The position numbers were made by a program, and so were the translations under genes. From Paludibacter sp. (GTDB lineage: Bacteria > Bacteroidota > Bacteroidia > Bacteroidales > Paludibacteraceae), in contig JARLGX010000008.1 in assembly GCA_031292575.1 (NCBI GenBank), positions 24,028 to 88,027 on the forward strand: a stretch of DNA of 64,000 nt, in the 5' to 3' direction. Of this stretch, positions 9,879-19,033 are shown piece after piece. The notes beneath the pieces were generated by a model, which saw only the letters and a program-made list of their open reading frames with translations, was not told where the DNA came from and made no database searches. Position 1 is the first letter of the stretch, and every line of letters begins with the position of its first letter.

Positions 9879-10016
9879 TTTTTAAAAATGTTTTTTAATT
9901 AATAATTCAGTCGTTTCATCCAGTTTCAATCGCTACGTTGAGGAGGCTAATCGGCACAAAATAGGATATTTACACTTAGAAAAACAGACTATTACACTGA
10001 GATAATAAACGGACTG

Positions 10017-10047
10017 CAAAAATACTGTTTTTCTTTGGATTACCAAA
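10017..10047 (-). promoter_or_regulatory. rplM operon promoter
   Basis: The minus strand reads TTTG, 19 nt, then TATTTTTG: a full match to the Bacteroidota -33/-7 consensus with ideal spacing. The predicted RNA start is near 10010, leaving a leader of about 130 nt before the rplM ATG. The leader is a candidate site for ribosomal-protein autoregulation. Confidence 0.8.
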
Positions 10048-10115
10048 CAATTGAACATCTTTTTTTTAAACTGTATTTTTCAGGCATTTAAACTCTATTT
10101 TTACATGAAAATAAC

Positions 10116-10123
10116 TAAGTTTG
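10116..10123 (+). promoter_or_regulatory. -7 element directly before the DNA glycosylase start
   Basis: TAAGTTTG ends 4 nt before the ATG at 10128. Initiation usually falls a few nt after this element, so the transcript would have almost no 5' leader. No clear -33 TTTG is seen at the right spacing. Confidence 0.5.
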
Positions 10124-10127
10124 CAGC

Positions 10128-10643
10128 ATGGAAATACTAACCACTGAGTTTTATAAACAAGATGCTATAATTATTGCCGAAAAACTTTTGGGAAAAACTC
10201 TGATCCGTACCTGGGATGATGGTTCGGAATCCTGTTACAGCATTACTGAAACAGAAGCATACCTTGGTGAAGAAGACAAAGCTTGCCACGCCAGTAAAGG
10301 AAGGACAAAGCGTACTGAAATTATGTATGCCGAAGGTGGAAAATTATACGTTTACCTTATTTACGGAATGTATTGGATGTTGAATGTGGTTACAGGAGTT
10401 GAAAATCAGCCTCAGGCAGTTTTAATTTGCGGAATAGACAATATTATTGGCTCCGGAAAAGTTGGACGTGAACTTAAAATTGATAAAACTTTTTATGGCG
10501 AAGACTTGATAATTTCAAAGCGAATCAGAATAGAAAATGCTCCGGATATTACAAATTTTAAAACCACCAAAAGGGTTGGAATTGACTATGCAGGCGATTA
10601 CTGGAAAAATAAAGAGTGGAGGTTTATTTATAAACAAAAATAG
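10128..10643 (+). CDS. DNA-3-methyladenine glycosylase, AAG/Mpg family
   Basis: This enzyme removes alkylated or deaminated purines from DNA as the first step of base excision repair. The block ITETEAYLGEEDKACHASKG carries the catalytic Glu in ETEAY, and the following RTKRTEIMYAEGGKLYVYLIYGMYWMLNVVTG is the family signature. At 171 residues it is slightly short, mostly at the C-terminus. The N-terminus (EILTTEFYKQDAIIIAEKLLGKTLIR) matches the family start, so the ATG at 10128 is right even though the promoter element lies 4 nt upstream. It diverges from the ribosomal operon. Confidence 0.92.
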   Translation: MEILTTEFYKQDAIIIAEKLLGKTLIRTWDDGSESCYSITETEAYLGEEDKACHASKGRTKRTEIMYAEGGKLYVYLIYGMYWMLNVVTGVENQPQAVLICGIDNIIGSGKVGRELKIDKTFYGEDLIISKRIRIENAPDITNFKTTKRVGIDYAGDYWKNKEWRFIYKQK

Positions 10644-10728
10644 ACCTTTATGAAAAAGAATTTCAAACGATTGCAACGTAAATTTCTATGGAAACTTTAA
10701 ATAATTATTTAGTTGAAAATATTCATAT

Positions 10729-10736
10729 TAATTTTG
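10729..10736 (+). promoter_or_regulatory. -7 element of the first GH13 gene
   Basis: TAATTTTG matches TAnnTTTG. The RNA would start near 10742, 35 nt before the ATG at 10777, and effectively excludes the in-frame ATG at 10741 as the main start. Confidence 0.5.
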
Positions 10737-10776
10737 TACAATGAAATTTGTATTGTACTTAAATTCTAATTTTATC

Positions 10777-12621
10777 ATGAAAAAACTAATTTCCCTTTTG
10801 CTTTTAGTCCTGACTTTGAGCGCTTATGCACAGATTGATCGCGTAGAACCTGCTTTTTGGTGGGTAGGAATGAAAAATCCCCAATTACAGTTATTAATTC
10901 ATGGAACAGAAATTTGCAATAGAAAGGTAGAAATAGCTTACCCGGGAATTAAAATACTCAAAACCAACAGAGCTTGCAGTCCAAATTACCTGTTTGTAAC
11001 GTTGGAGCTTGATTCGAAAACAATAAAAGCAGGGAAGTTTGACATTCAACTGACTCAGCCCGACAAACCAACACTAACAGTAAACTACGAACTAAAAAAC
11101 AGACGAAAAGACTCAAGAAAACGCGAAGGATTTTCGAGTTCAGATGTGGTCTATCTACTTATGCCAGACAGGTTTGCAAATGGAGACACAACAAACGACA
11201 ATGTAGCATCTCAACCTGATAAACTTAACAGACAAAACCCGAGTGGCCGGCATGGTGGCGATTTAATGGGCATAATGGAACATTTGGATTATATCAAGGA
11301 GCTAGGTGCAACAGCCATATGGAGTACTCCACTTTTAGAGAACAATTACTCTAGAGGAACTTATCATGGTTATGCTATTAGCGATTATTATAAAATAGAT
11401 CCACGGTTTGGCAGTAATGACGATTACATAAACTTCGTGACAGCATCGCACCAAAAGGGATTGAAAATAATCATGGATATGGTATCAAATCATTGCGGAA
11501 TATGGGCGTGGTGGATGAGCGATCTACCTTTCGAAGACTGGATTCATCAATGGCCAACATATACTCAAACTAATTTTAAGTTCAACACTATTAATGACAT
11601 ACACGCTGCAAACATTGACAAAAAGCAGTTTACTGATGGATGGTTCGACAGAATGATGCCGGACATGAACCAACAAAACCCCTATTTCTGGACATATTTT
11701 ATTCAAAACTCAATCTGGTGGATTGAAAACGCTGATTTAGATGGGATTCGCATGGATACGTATCCGTTCAACGACCGCGAAGCTATGGCTAAGTGGGCAA
11801 AAGCCATAACCGATGAATATCCTCACTTCAACATTGTGGGAGAGATATCACTCGAAAACTCGCAGGAAATTGCTGCATGGCAAAAAGATGCAGTTAGTCC
11901 AATCAAATCTAATTCCAATCTTCCAAGTGTGATGGATTTTATTCTTCAACGAGATTTATTAAAATGCTTTAATGAGCACGGAAAACCATGGGAAAATACT
12001 GGAATGAACCGGCTTTATAATACTATTGTCAATGATTATTTATACCCTAACATTAACGACTTGTTGATATTTGCCGAGAACCACGACACACAACGGTTTA
12101 ATTATCAAACAAAAGGCAGCCTGGCAAAATATAAAATGGCTATGTCGTTGTTGATGACTACACGTGGCATTCCCCAGATTTATTATGGGTCTGAAATAGG
12201 CATGACCGGAGACAAAGACAAAGGCGATGGCGATATACGTCGTGATTTTCCGGGTGGTTGGGCAGGTGATTCCATCAACGCGTTTACTGAAAAAGGCAGA
12301 ACTCCTATGCAAAACGAGTATTATGATTTCACAGCAAAATTATTAAACTGGCGAAAGAATAAAACAGTCATTCACACCGGATTGCTGACGCACTATGTAC
12401 CTGAGAATGATGTATATGTATATTTCCGGTATAATGACACGGAAAAAATAATGGTGGTTATTAACAACAATGAAACAGATCAGACCATAAAAACTGACCA
12501 TTTTGCCGAAAGCTTGGAAAATGTAACCACTGGAACAGATGTGATGACAGGTAAAACCTTTGATTTAAAAAGTGAGCTGACTATCCCAAAGCAAACCGCA
12601 CTAATTCTGGAGTTGCATTAA
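10777..12621 (+). CDS. exported GH13 alpha-amylase / neopullulanase-like enzyme
   Basis: A signal peptide (KKLISLLLLVLTLSAYAQ) starts the protein if the ATG at 10777 is used; the upstream ATG at 10741 only adds 12 residues ahead of it. An N-terminal cyclomaltodextrinase-type beta domain follows (RVEPAFWWVGMKNPQLQLL), then the GH13 barrel: region I MDMVSNHCG, region II DGIRMDTYPF with the Asp nucleophile, region III IVGEISLEN with the acid/base Glu, region IV FAENHDTQR. A short C-terminal beta domain closes it. It should cut alpha-glucans in the periplasm or at the cell surface. It lies 33 nt before a second GH13 gene and resembles SusA-type neopullulanases in domain order; no susCD pair is present. 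Confidence 0.9.
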   Translation: MKKLISLLLLVLTLSAYAQIDRVEPAFWWVGMKNPQLQLLIHGTEICNRKVEIAYPGIKILKTNRACSPNYLFVTLELDSKTIKAGKFDIQLTQPDKPTLTVNYELKNRRKDSRKREGFSSSDVVYLLMPDRFANGDTTNDNVASQPDKLNRQNPSGRHGGDLMGIMEHLDYIKELGATAIWSTPLLENNYSRGTYHGYAISDYYKIDPRFGSNDDYINFVTASHQKGLKIIMDMVSNHCGIWAWWMSDLPFEDWIHQWPTYTQTNFKFNTINDIHAANIDKKQFTDGWFDRMMPDMNQQNPYFWTYFIQNSIWWIENADLDGIRMDTYPFNDREAMAKWAKAITDEYPHFNIVGEISLENSQEIAAWQKDAVSPIKSNSNLPSVMDFILQRDLLKCFNEHGKPWENTGMNRLYNTIVNDYLYPNINDLLIFAENHDTQRFNYQTKGSLAKYKMAMSLLMTTRGIPQIYYGSEIGMTGDKDKGDGDIRRDFPGGWAGDSINAFTEKGRTPMQNEYYDFTAKLLNWRKNKTVIHTGLLTHYVPENDVYVYFRYNDTEKIMVVINNNETDQTIKTDHFAESLENVTTGTDVMTGKTFDLKSELTIPKQTALILELH

Positions 12622-12654
12622 AATAAAAACCAATCAATCTCTAAAGTAGTTTTT

Positions 12655-14055
12655 ATGAAGAAAGTCATAATTCCAATAATTTCATTGCTGGTATTAGCCA
12701 CAGCAAGTTTAGCCGGATTCAATTCGTGTAAAAGCCAATCGAAAACTTCAGAAAATTTAATGGATTCTATTCCTTACAAAAAAACGATGCCTGAGTGGGC
12801 ACGGAATGCAAATATCTACGAAGTAAACATACGTCAATATACGCCCGAAGGAACATTCAAAGCATTTCAGACGCAATTGCCGCGACTCAAACAAATGGGC
12901 GTTGACATTCTTTGGATAATGCCCATCAACCCAATTGGGGTAAAAAACCGCAAAGGTTCACTCGGAAGCTATTATTCAATCAGTGATTATGGAAAAGTGA
13001 ATCCCGAATATGGAACCGAAGCTGACTTTAAAAATCTGGTTACCAAAGCTCACAAACTCGGGATGCATGTCATTATCGACTGGGTGGCAAACCATACTTC
13101 GTGGGACAATGTATGGATTAAACCTCATTCCGACTGGTACACAAAGGACAGCCTTGGGAATATCATTATTCCAAAAGGCACAGACTGGCATGACACGGCC
13201 GATTTGAATTATGACAATCCCGAATTGCGCAAAGCAATGATTGCCGCCATGAGCTATTGGGTAAAGAACGATGACATTGATGGTTTCCGCTGCGATGTAG
13301 CGTTTATGGTTCCGATATCGTTCTGGATTCATGCCCGCAAAGCCATTGATGAATTGAAGCCGGGTTGTTTTTTCCTGGCTGAAGCCGGTGATCCATTGCA
13401 ACATTTAGCATTTGATATGACTTACGACTGGCCATTGAAAGATATAATAAACGAAATACCAAAGGGTAAAAAAAATGTCAGCGATTTAATCAAACATTTT
13501 GAAGATGAATCTAAAAAATTCAAGCCGGAAGATGTGAGAATGCATTTCCTGACCAACCACGACTTAAACACTTGGGACGGAAGCGAATATGAACGCTTGG
13601 GTGATGCCCCGGTTGATGCTTTTACGGTACTGACCTATATGCTCCCGGGAATGCCACTGACCTATTCGGGACAGGAAGAACCGATAAAGAACCGAATCAG
13701 ATTCTTCGACAAAGATACCATTCAGTTTAAAAACTATGCACGACAAGGACTTCTCACAAAACTAAACCAACTGAAAACAGGGAATAAAGCCCTTTGGGGA
13801 ACCAGTTACAATGGCAGTTTTATGGGATTGCGAAACACAAGTCCGAATAACGTACTAAGTTTCATCCGGTTCAATAAAAAGACTCAGGTACTTGCTGTAT
13901 TTAATTTCTCTCCGAAAGAACAAATATTCAAAATTACGGATGAAATTAAAGGTGATTTTGTGAATTACCTGGGAGAGAAAATCACCGTGCAAACCAATGC
14001 GGTGATTAAATTAAAACCCTGGGATTATTCCGTTGAGATTTCGATTCCGCAATAA
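12655..14055 (+). CDS. exported GH13 alpha-amylase
   Basis: The 466-residue protein starts with a hydrophobic leader ending near GFNSC at residue 25, possibly a lipoprotein cysteine although the -3 residue is atypical. The GH13 barrel is complete: region I IIDWVANHTSWDN, region II DGFRCDVAFM with the nucleophile Asp, region III FLAEAGDP with the Glu, region IV LTNHDLNTW. A small C-terminal beta domain ends it. It is shorter than SusG and has no obvious starch-binding insertion. With the upstream enzyme it probably degrades alpha-glucan outside the cytoplasm. A strong terminator follows at 14132. Confidence 0.9.
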   Translation: MKKVIIPIISLLVLATASLAGFNSCKSQSKTSENLMDSIPYKKTMPEWARNANIYEVNIRQYTPEGTFKAFQTQLPRLKQMGVDILWIMPINPIGVKNRKGSLGSYYSISDYGKVNPEYGTEADFKNLVTKAHKLGMHVIIDWVANHTSWDNVWIKPHSDWYTKDSLGNIIIPKGTDWHDTADLNYDNPELRKAMIAAMSYWVKNDDIDGFRCDVAFMVPISFWIHARKAIDELKPGCFFLAEAGDPLQHLAFDMTYDWPLKDIINEIPKGKKNVSDLIKHFEDESKKFKPEDVRMHFLTNHDLNTWDGSEYERLGDAPVDAFTVLTYMLPGMPLTYSGQEEPIKNRIRFFDKDTIQFKNYARQGLLTKLNQLKTGNKALWGTSYNGSFMGLRNTSPNNVLSFIRFNKKTQVLAVFNFSPKEQIFKITDEIKGDFVNYLGEKITVQTNAVIKLKPWDYSVEISIPQ

Positions 14056-14129
14056 CCAGTGAACTCAACCCTGTTATAATCCGTTTGTGGAATTATAATA
14101 ATCCGTTATAAAAACCGTATTTGTAAGCT

Positions 14130-14175
14130 AAGCAAACAGGGAAAGCGTAAACGTTTTCCCTGTTTGCCTTTTTTT
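14130..14175 (+). terminator. terminator after the GH13 pair
   Basis: GCAAACAGGGAAA (14132-14144) pairs with TTTCCCTGTTTGC (14155-14167) around a short loop, followed by CTTTTTTT. It is one of the strongest intrinsic terminators in the window. Confidence 0.85.
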
Positions 14176-14345
14176 AATGATTATATAACAGACAAGTATA
14201 ATTATTTAACTTTGTGTGTTTATATCTTTGTTGTTATTTTTTAAGCATAGAGTTGTATTGTAAAGTTGCTAATAATTAAATCGATAGTATATTAGTAATG
14301 ACTTATTGAGATTAAGAACAATATGAATAAGTAATTCGGAGATTC

Positions 14346-15605
14346 GTGAAATTTAGAGATCTGCATCCAACCACAAAACGGTTAATTCTGGCACGGGCAT
14401 TTAGAAGTATTGGACAGGGAGCACTTGTTGTTGACTTGACGTTATATTTACATGCTTTAGGTTGGAATGGCTTTCATATTGGAGCGGTACTTAGTGCAGC
14501 AGGATTGTTTGGAGCGTTATTGAGTTTGGGTGTGGGCATAGCCAGCGACCGCATGCACAGAAGGCCATTTTTAATTACCTATGAAAGCATTATACTTGTT
14601 TGCAGTATCATGGCTCTTCTCACAGCTCAAAGCATCATCTTAACCGGTATAATTGTTATTGCAGGATTCGGACGTGGAGCGAATGGAGCCGCAGGGCCAT
14701 TTTCGCCGGTTGAACAGGCCTGGCTTGCCGAAGAGATAGAGCCTGAGCGACGGGGATTGATTTACAGTTTAAATACAGCACTTGGTTTTTTCGGTATGGC
14801 TTTTGGCGCGCTGCTGGCCATGTTTCCGGCGTTTATAAGCGTTTGGATAGATAAAACGCAGACAACCCGGGGGCTTCAACCCATAGCATTCCGTCCTCTG
14901 TTTCTGATTGTGATTGCCGCAACCGTGGTTAATCTGATCTTGATTTACGGTGCCAAAGAGCAATATTCCGGCAGGAAAACCGGGAGAACTACAAAGAAGA
15001 CTAAAACCGAGAATGACACAAGAAAGCAGGAAAACAAAATGCTTACAGGGCTGGTTATTCTGAACTCTTTTAATGGAATGGCTATCGGGTTAACGGGTCC
15101 GCTTATCTCTTATTGGTTTGCTATCCGGTTCGGAGTAGGTCCTTCGTCCATTGCACCAATGATGGCTGCTACATTTTTTATTACAGGAGTTTCAGCTCTT
15201 TTGACAGGCAAAGTCAGCGAGCGGGTTGGCATTGTCAAGTCAGTAGTATGGACCCGATTTATTGGGTTAGTATTATTAATTCTAATTCCACTCACTCCAT
15301 TTTTCTGGTTAGCATCGGCATTATATATGTTACGCTCGGCATTTAACAGAGGATCCATTGGAGCCCGCCAGGCATTAACGGTAGGGTTAGTTCGTGATGA
15401 GCGACGTGGTCTGGCAACGAGCTTGAATGCTATATCAATGCAACTTCCACAATCTGTAGGACCAAGTGTTGCAGGGTTGCTATTCAGTGCCGGCGAACTG
15501 CAACTGCCGTTTTATGTAGGAGCTTTGTTTCAGGGAATTTATTTAGTTATGTACAGCCGGTTCTTTCGACATCAGAATAAACCTCAAAGTGAGAACCGGC
15601 CTTAA
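14346..15605 (+). CDS. MFS transporter
   Basis: A 419-residue, roughly 12-helix major facilitator protein. The motif A loop between helices 2 and 3 is visible as GIASDRMHRRPF near residue 63, and a cytoplasmic central loop rich in Lys and Thr (residues about 208-232) splits the two halves. The start is GTG at 14346; the following KFRDLHPTTKRLILARAFRS is a plausible cytoplasmic N-terminus. The substrate cannot be told; proximity to alpha-glucan enzymes is suggestive only, because a terminator lies between. The 290-nt gap upstream holds that terminator and AT-rich DNA. Confidence 0.8.
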   Translation: MKFRDLHPTTKRLILARAFRSIGQGALVVDLTLYLHALGWNGFHIGAVLSAAGLFGALLSLGVGIASDRMHRRPFLITYESIILVCSIMALLTAQSIILTGIIVIAGFGRGANGAAGPFSPVEQAWLAEEIEPERRGLIYSLNTALGFFGMAFGALLAMFPAFISVWIDKTQTTRGLQPIAFRPLFLIVIAATVVNLILIYGAKEQYSGRKTGRTTKKTKTENDTRKQENKMLTGLVILNSFNGMAIGLTGPLISYWFAIRFGVGPSSIAPMMAATFFITGVSALLTGKVSERVGIVKSVVWTRFIGLVLLILIPLTPFFWLASALYMLRSAFNRGSIGARQALTVGLVRDERRGLATSLNAISMQLPQSVGPSVAGLLFSAGELQLPFYVGALFQGIYLVMYSRFFRHQNKPQSENRP

Positions 15606-15633
15606 TACATGCTTCATTCAACGATAAACTATC

Positions 15634-15942
15634 TTAAGCCTCTCCCCCACCAAAAGCCATTGGAACAGGAGGAACAAAACCATTATCAGGAACTTTAATT
15701 TTGCCGTTTTGATGCTCAAACTTTGCAATATTTTCCTGCAAGGCAAAGAGCAAGCGTTTAGCATGTTCGGGTGTAAGGATGATGCGCGATTTTACGTTAG
15801 CCTTTGGTGTGCCCGGCATAATGCGGATAAAATCAATTACAAATTCCGAAGTAGAATGTGAAATAATAGCCAGGTTGGAATAAATACCTTCGGCCACTTC
15901 GGGCGAAAGTTCAATGTTTAATTGGTTTTCTTGGTTTTCCAT
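15634..15942 (-). CDS. DUF3467 family protein
   Basis: A 102-residue protein of the DUF3467 family. The pattern IELSPEVAEGIYSNLAIISHSTSEFVIDF, then PGTPKANVKSRIILTPEHAKRLLFALQENI, matches this family, which is common in Bacteroidota and has no firm function. There is no signal or membrane segment. A -7 element lies at 16005-16012 on the same strand, giving a leader of about 55 nt. It faces the MFS gene tail to tail. Confidence 0.85.
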   Translation of the reverse strand: MENQENQLNIELSPEVAEGIYSNLAIISHSTSEFVIDFIRIMPGTPKANVKSRIILTPEHAKRLLFALQENIAKFEHQNGKIKVPDNGFVPPVPMAFGGGEA

Positions 15943-16004
15943 TGTTTTGTTGTTTTAATTTTAAAGCAGAACTAAACCCGCTTCCTAAGTATCTTTACGC
16001 TATA

Positions 16005-16012
16005 CAAAGATA
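16005..16012 (-). promoter_or_regulatory. -7 element of the DUF3467 gene
   Basis: The minus strand reads TATCTTTG, an exact TAnnTTTG match about 63 nt upstream of the ATG. No -33 TTTG is seen at 19 nt. Confidence 0.5.
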
Positions 16013-16447
16013 AGCTTTTTTATTAAAGCGAAAAAACCTGAACGGAATTAAGCTGAAATTGGGATAAGTAAACTGTATGATTGTAAATAAAGAGTTATGC
16101 CCCGGAGCATTTATAAAATAGAATATATCCTATGTGGGTTTTTACTCCAAACTTCACTTCATTCTTTTGCTTGGATTAAAAAACAAAGCAGAAAAGTTTA
16201 AGACTGCGTCCGTTTTATTCAAAAAACCAGCGTTCGAAAAGCTAAAATCACCAAACTCATCCCTTTGGTCGTCAAGCAAGGAGTATTTTCGCGCCTTCCT
16301 CACTTATTTTTGGATTCACCGGACGGGGTGGGTCGTTAGCAGACATTGGGATATTCCGGGGCACAACCGAACAGACGTTCATTTTAAGCCTTTCATTCAG
16401 ACCGAACCGCCTGTTAATAACTCTGCTCATTTTACATAAAAAATGTA
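16013..16447. other. intergenic stretch, no supported gene
   Basis: This gap between DUF3467 and the LytTR gene has a 101-codon open frame at 16134-16439 on the plus strand, and the opposite strand is also fairly open. The predicted peptide has no signal, motif or domain that I recognise. It may be a dispersed repeat or the remains of a gene. Confidence 0.4.
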
Positions 16448-16478
16448 TTGTAAAATAAAATATAAATTATTATTTTTG
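16448..16478 (+). promoter_or_regulatory. promoter of the LytTR regulator
   Basis: TTG, 20 nt, then TATTTTTG: both Bacteroidota promoter elements with good spacing. RNA would start near 16485, about 75 nt before the ATG at 16561. Confidence 0.75.
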
Positions 16479-16560
16479 CAACTTTAATTTTTAAGAATAG
16501 TCAATTACTTTTATCTGACTGATTATTGTTTATATCCTTCGTTTGCCGAAATGAATTATT

Positions 16561-17400
16561 ATGAAGGGAAAAAGAAAGAAATTCATTAACCTTATCATGC
16601 CACGCCTGTTTACAAATACCAATAGGCAGGTCTATTTTTGGGGCATCTCGCTCTGTTTGGTAATAGTGCTTAACTGCCAGCACCCTTTCGGCGAATATAC
16701 CTGGCATCTTCCGCATCATCACTTGATACTTACAGGCTTGGGATGCCTGTTTATGCTCACGGTTATGCTATTCTATGGCGTTTTACCCCGTATGTTCCGT
16801 AATTATTATGCACTGAGCAACTGGACAGTGGGTAAAGAGACCGTTAATATGGTCATCTTTTTTGTTGCAAGTTGCCTGGTTAACTGGATATATATGTCAA
16901 TGATTATTGCACCGCAATACGGCACACTTATGTACGCAATACGCATCCTGTCGTTCACACTCACTTTCAATGCTGCGCCTATCGTGCTGGTAATATTTAT
17001 CCAAACCACCACTCATTTAGTCCACAAGTTTGTGATTTCGGAGACAGAAACACTGGACATCAAATCTACTCAATCCCACATGTTTAACAACAAACCGTTT
17101 TTGATACACGACATTCTGCTCTTCGCACAGGACAGCAATTACTATCTAATGCATTATCTGCAAAACGAGGAAGTAGTGGTAGAAAGGATAAGAGGAAGCA
17201 TGAAGCAGCTTAGTGACGATATGAAACAGTACACACAATTCAGGCACTGCCACACGTCGTACCTGGTAAATACCGACAGAATTGAATACTACTGCAAACG
17301 CCGTGGAAGTAGAAGGCTGAAAATCGCACATTATGACAAAGAAATATCGGTGGCGTATAATTTCAGAAATGATTTCAATCAATACACGAGGAGCAAATAA
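16561..17400 (+). CDS. membrane-bound LytTR-domain transcriptional regulator
   Basis: The 279-residue protein has four predicted membrane helices (about residues 22-38, 58-80, 95-115, 125-150) followed by a LytTR DNA-binding domain from about residue 180 (NKPFLIHDILLFAQDSNYYLMHYLQNEEVVVERIRGSMKQL). The end of that domain has the usual FRHCHTSYLVNTDRIEYY helix-strand signature. It lacks a receiver domain, so it is not a classic response regulator; the membrane part may sense a signal itself. Such stand-alone LytTR membrane proteins are frequent in Bacteroidota. No partner gene is adjacent. Confidence 0.8.
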   Translation: MKGKRKKFINLIMPRLFTNTNRQVYFWGISLCLVIVLNCQHPFGEYTWHLPHHHLILTGLGCLFMLTVMLFYGVLPRMFRNYYALSNWTVGKETVNMVIFFVASCLVNWIYMSMIIAPQYGTLMYAIRILSFTLTFNAAPIVLVIFIQTTTHLVHKFVISETETLDIKSTQSHMFNNKPFLIHDILLFAQDSNYYLMHYLQNEEVVVERIRGSMKQLSDDMKQYTQFRHCHTSYLVNTDRIEYYCKRRGSRRLKIAHYDKEISVAYNFRNDFNQYTRSK

Positions 17401-17510
17401 AAAAATGCTTGGCGGGCAGGACAATAATAAAATGTAATGCTTATCCGCAAAAGCTCCTAAAGACATCATATACTATGACCAGCCTTATCAAAATCAATAA
17501 TTCTTTTTCA

Positions 17511-17602
17511 AACCACTAATTACACTAATTTACACGAACCAACAATCAGCGCAAGCTAATAATATACGTGTATTTTCGTGAGAATTCGTGGAATTGGTGG
17601 TT
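17511..17602. repeat. 28-bp imperfect inverted repeat (ACTAATTTACACGAA family)
   Basis: The left arm at 17511-17538 starts AACCACTAATTACAC and the right arm at 17575-17602 ends GTGGAATTGGTGGTT. The arms are inverted copies with a few mismatches around a 36-nt centre. It looks like a small dispersed palindromic element. Confidence 0.7.
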
Positions 17603-17716
17603 CATATTTCTTCATTCATTGTAAAACCTCATCTTTGAAGCCTAAATATGTATCATTATTTGATTAGGCTTTAAATTTAGGACACTTTGCGGATAATCAT
17701 GTAAAAACGTTTCCCG

Positions 17717-17785
17717 CAGATAGCGCTAATCTGCGCAGATTCTTACATATCAGCATTTATCTGCGTAATCTGCAGAAGAATCATA
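17717..17785. repeat. CGCAGATT-type inverted repeat
   Basis: CCCGCAGATAGCGCTAATC and CTGCGCAGATT on the left face ATCTGCGTAATCTGCAG on the right. It is an imperfect palindrome of a type seen again, in another form, at 27723 and 29224. Confidence 0.5.
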
Positions 17786-18218
17786 TTATACATTTTGTTC
17801 CAAACTTGAAATGCTACATACCTTTTTGAACCGCATCTTTAGAAAGAGTTCAAGCCCTTAGCGGACAGTTCAAAATCGAATCAATCCTTGTCCAACCATC
17901 CAAATTAACGTTTATACGTCCCAAAAAATGCACGAAGCGTCCCAGCTTCATTTAAATCTCCCAAAAAGCCATCTAAATATCCCAGACCCTTAAGATTTAT
18001 TGAAACAGCTTTTATATTTGACACGTTTTTCGGAGGAAAAAACATCCCTGCGCATTGACGGAACACGATACGCGTAGTGTAAAAACAAATGTTGTACGAA
18101 TCGAAAGCAGTAAGTTTTGAAAAGATGCTTATAGGGCATTGAGCGGAAGCATAACTTGGTCAACAACATCCGACTGCGTCCATTTCGGACAATGCTGAAA
18201 CCAAATACAGAACAACTG

Positions 18219-18725
18219 CCTGACAAGCGAACGCATCTGACGAAGACGATAACGCATCTGTCGGTAAAGGTGAACGCATCTGACGAAGACGATAACGCAT
18301 CTGTCAGTCGAGGTGAACGCATCTGACGAGGACGATAACGCATCTGTCGGTAAAGGTGAACGCATCTGACGAAGACGATAACGCATCTGTCGGTCGAGGT
18401 GAACGCATCTGACGAAGACGATAACGCATCTGTCGGTAAAGGTGAACGCATCTGACGAAGACGATAACGCATCTGTTGGTCAAGGTGAAGGCATCTGACG
18501 AAGACGATAACGCATCTGTCGGTAAAGGTGAACGCATCTGACGAAGACGATAACGCATCTGTCGGTCGAGGTGAACGCGTCTGACGAGGACGATAAAGCA
18601 TCTGTCGGTCGAGGTGAACGCATCTGACGAGGACGATAACGCATCTGACGGTCAAGGTGAACGCATCTGACGAAGACGATAACGCATCTGACGAACAAGC
18701 GAACACGTCTGACAAACAAGCGAAA
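18219..18725. repeat. 43-bp tandem array (about 11 units)
   Basis: Units begin CGCATCTGACGAAGACGATA and recur exactly every 43 bp from 18232 to 18704 (for example 18232, 18275, 18318, 18662). Each unit has two related halves of 21 and 22 bp, both starting CGCATCTG. A halved, divergent unit (CTGACAAGCGAA type) caps each end. Unit differences are single-base. Because 43 is not a multiple of 3, the array runs through all three frames, and all minus frames stay open across it. There are no spacers, so it is not a CRISPR. Confidence 0.9.
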
Positions 18726-18777
18726 GGTATTGAATGTGTGCGAAATAGGGTAATATGCTATGTTAGCATACTTGATT

Positions 18778-19022
18778 TTACCGCCCCAAGCCCCTAAAGG
18801 GGATGTGAAGAGTGGTTTGCGTTGTTTGTTGGTATTTGGCTAACCAAATCATGACCGTAGAAGAACTATAATTCCAAAATGCGAAATCAAATTCATATAA
18901 GTAGTAGAAATTAAATAATGTCGTATTCTTCAGAAAATAGTTAGATAATACGGTTGTAATTTCAAGTCCCCTTTAGGGGAACCAACGGTCAGTGACCAAA
19001 GGGAGATAATTAGGGGCGGTTT
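18778..19022. repeat. composite ACCGCCCC...CCCCTAAAGGGG element
   Basis: TTTTACCGCCCC at the left and GGGGCGGTTTTT at the right are inverted ends. Inside each end sits a 12-bp core: CCCCTAAAGGGG at 18791-18802 and CCCCTTTAGGGG at 18968-18979. About 165 nt of AT-rich DNA lies between. The design resembles a small non-autonomous inverted-repeat element. Confidence 0.7.
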
Positions 19023-19033
19023 TTAAATATATT

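Larger units (their letters stand above)
17401..18218. other. repeat-rich intergenic DNA without a supported gene
   Basis: This stretch holds an inverted repeat at 17511-17602, a CGCAGATT-type repeat near 17717-17785, and a degenerate run at about 17918-17985 in which TCCCA recurs about every 20 nt. A minus-strand frame covers much of the right part and the tandem array but has no protein-like composition. Confidence 0.6.

Noticed and set aside
16134..16439. 101-codon plus-strand frame between DUF3467 and the LytTR gene
   Set aside because: No recognisable domain, no promoter or ribosome signal at its start, and the opposite strand is similarly open; listed as intergenic.
17990..18715. Minus-strand open frame of 241 codons over the 43-bp array, and shorter frames in the other two registers
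   Set aside because: Openness is a by-product of the repeat unit, which lacks stops in all minus frames; composition (Ser, Arg, Val, Cys runs) is not protein-like and no start signal is seen.
18219..18725. CRISPR array
   Set aside because: Units are contiguous with no unique spacers, the unit has two internal halves, and no cas genes are present.
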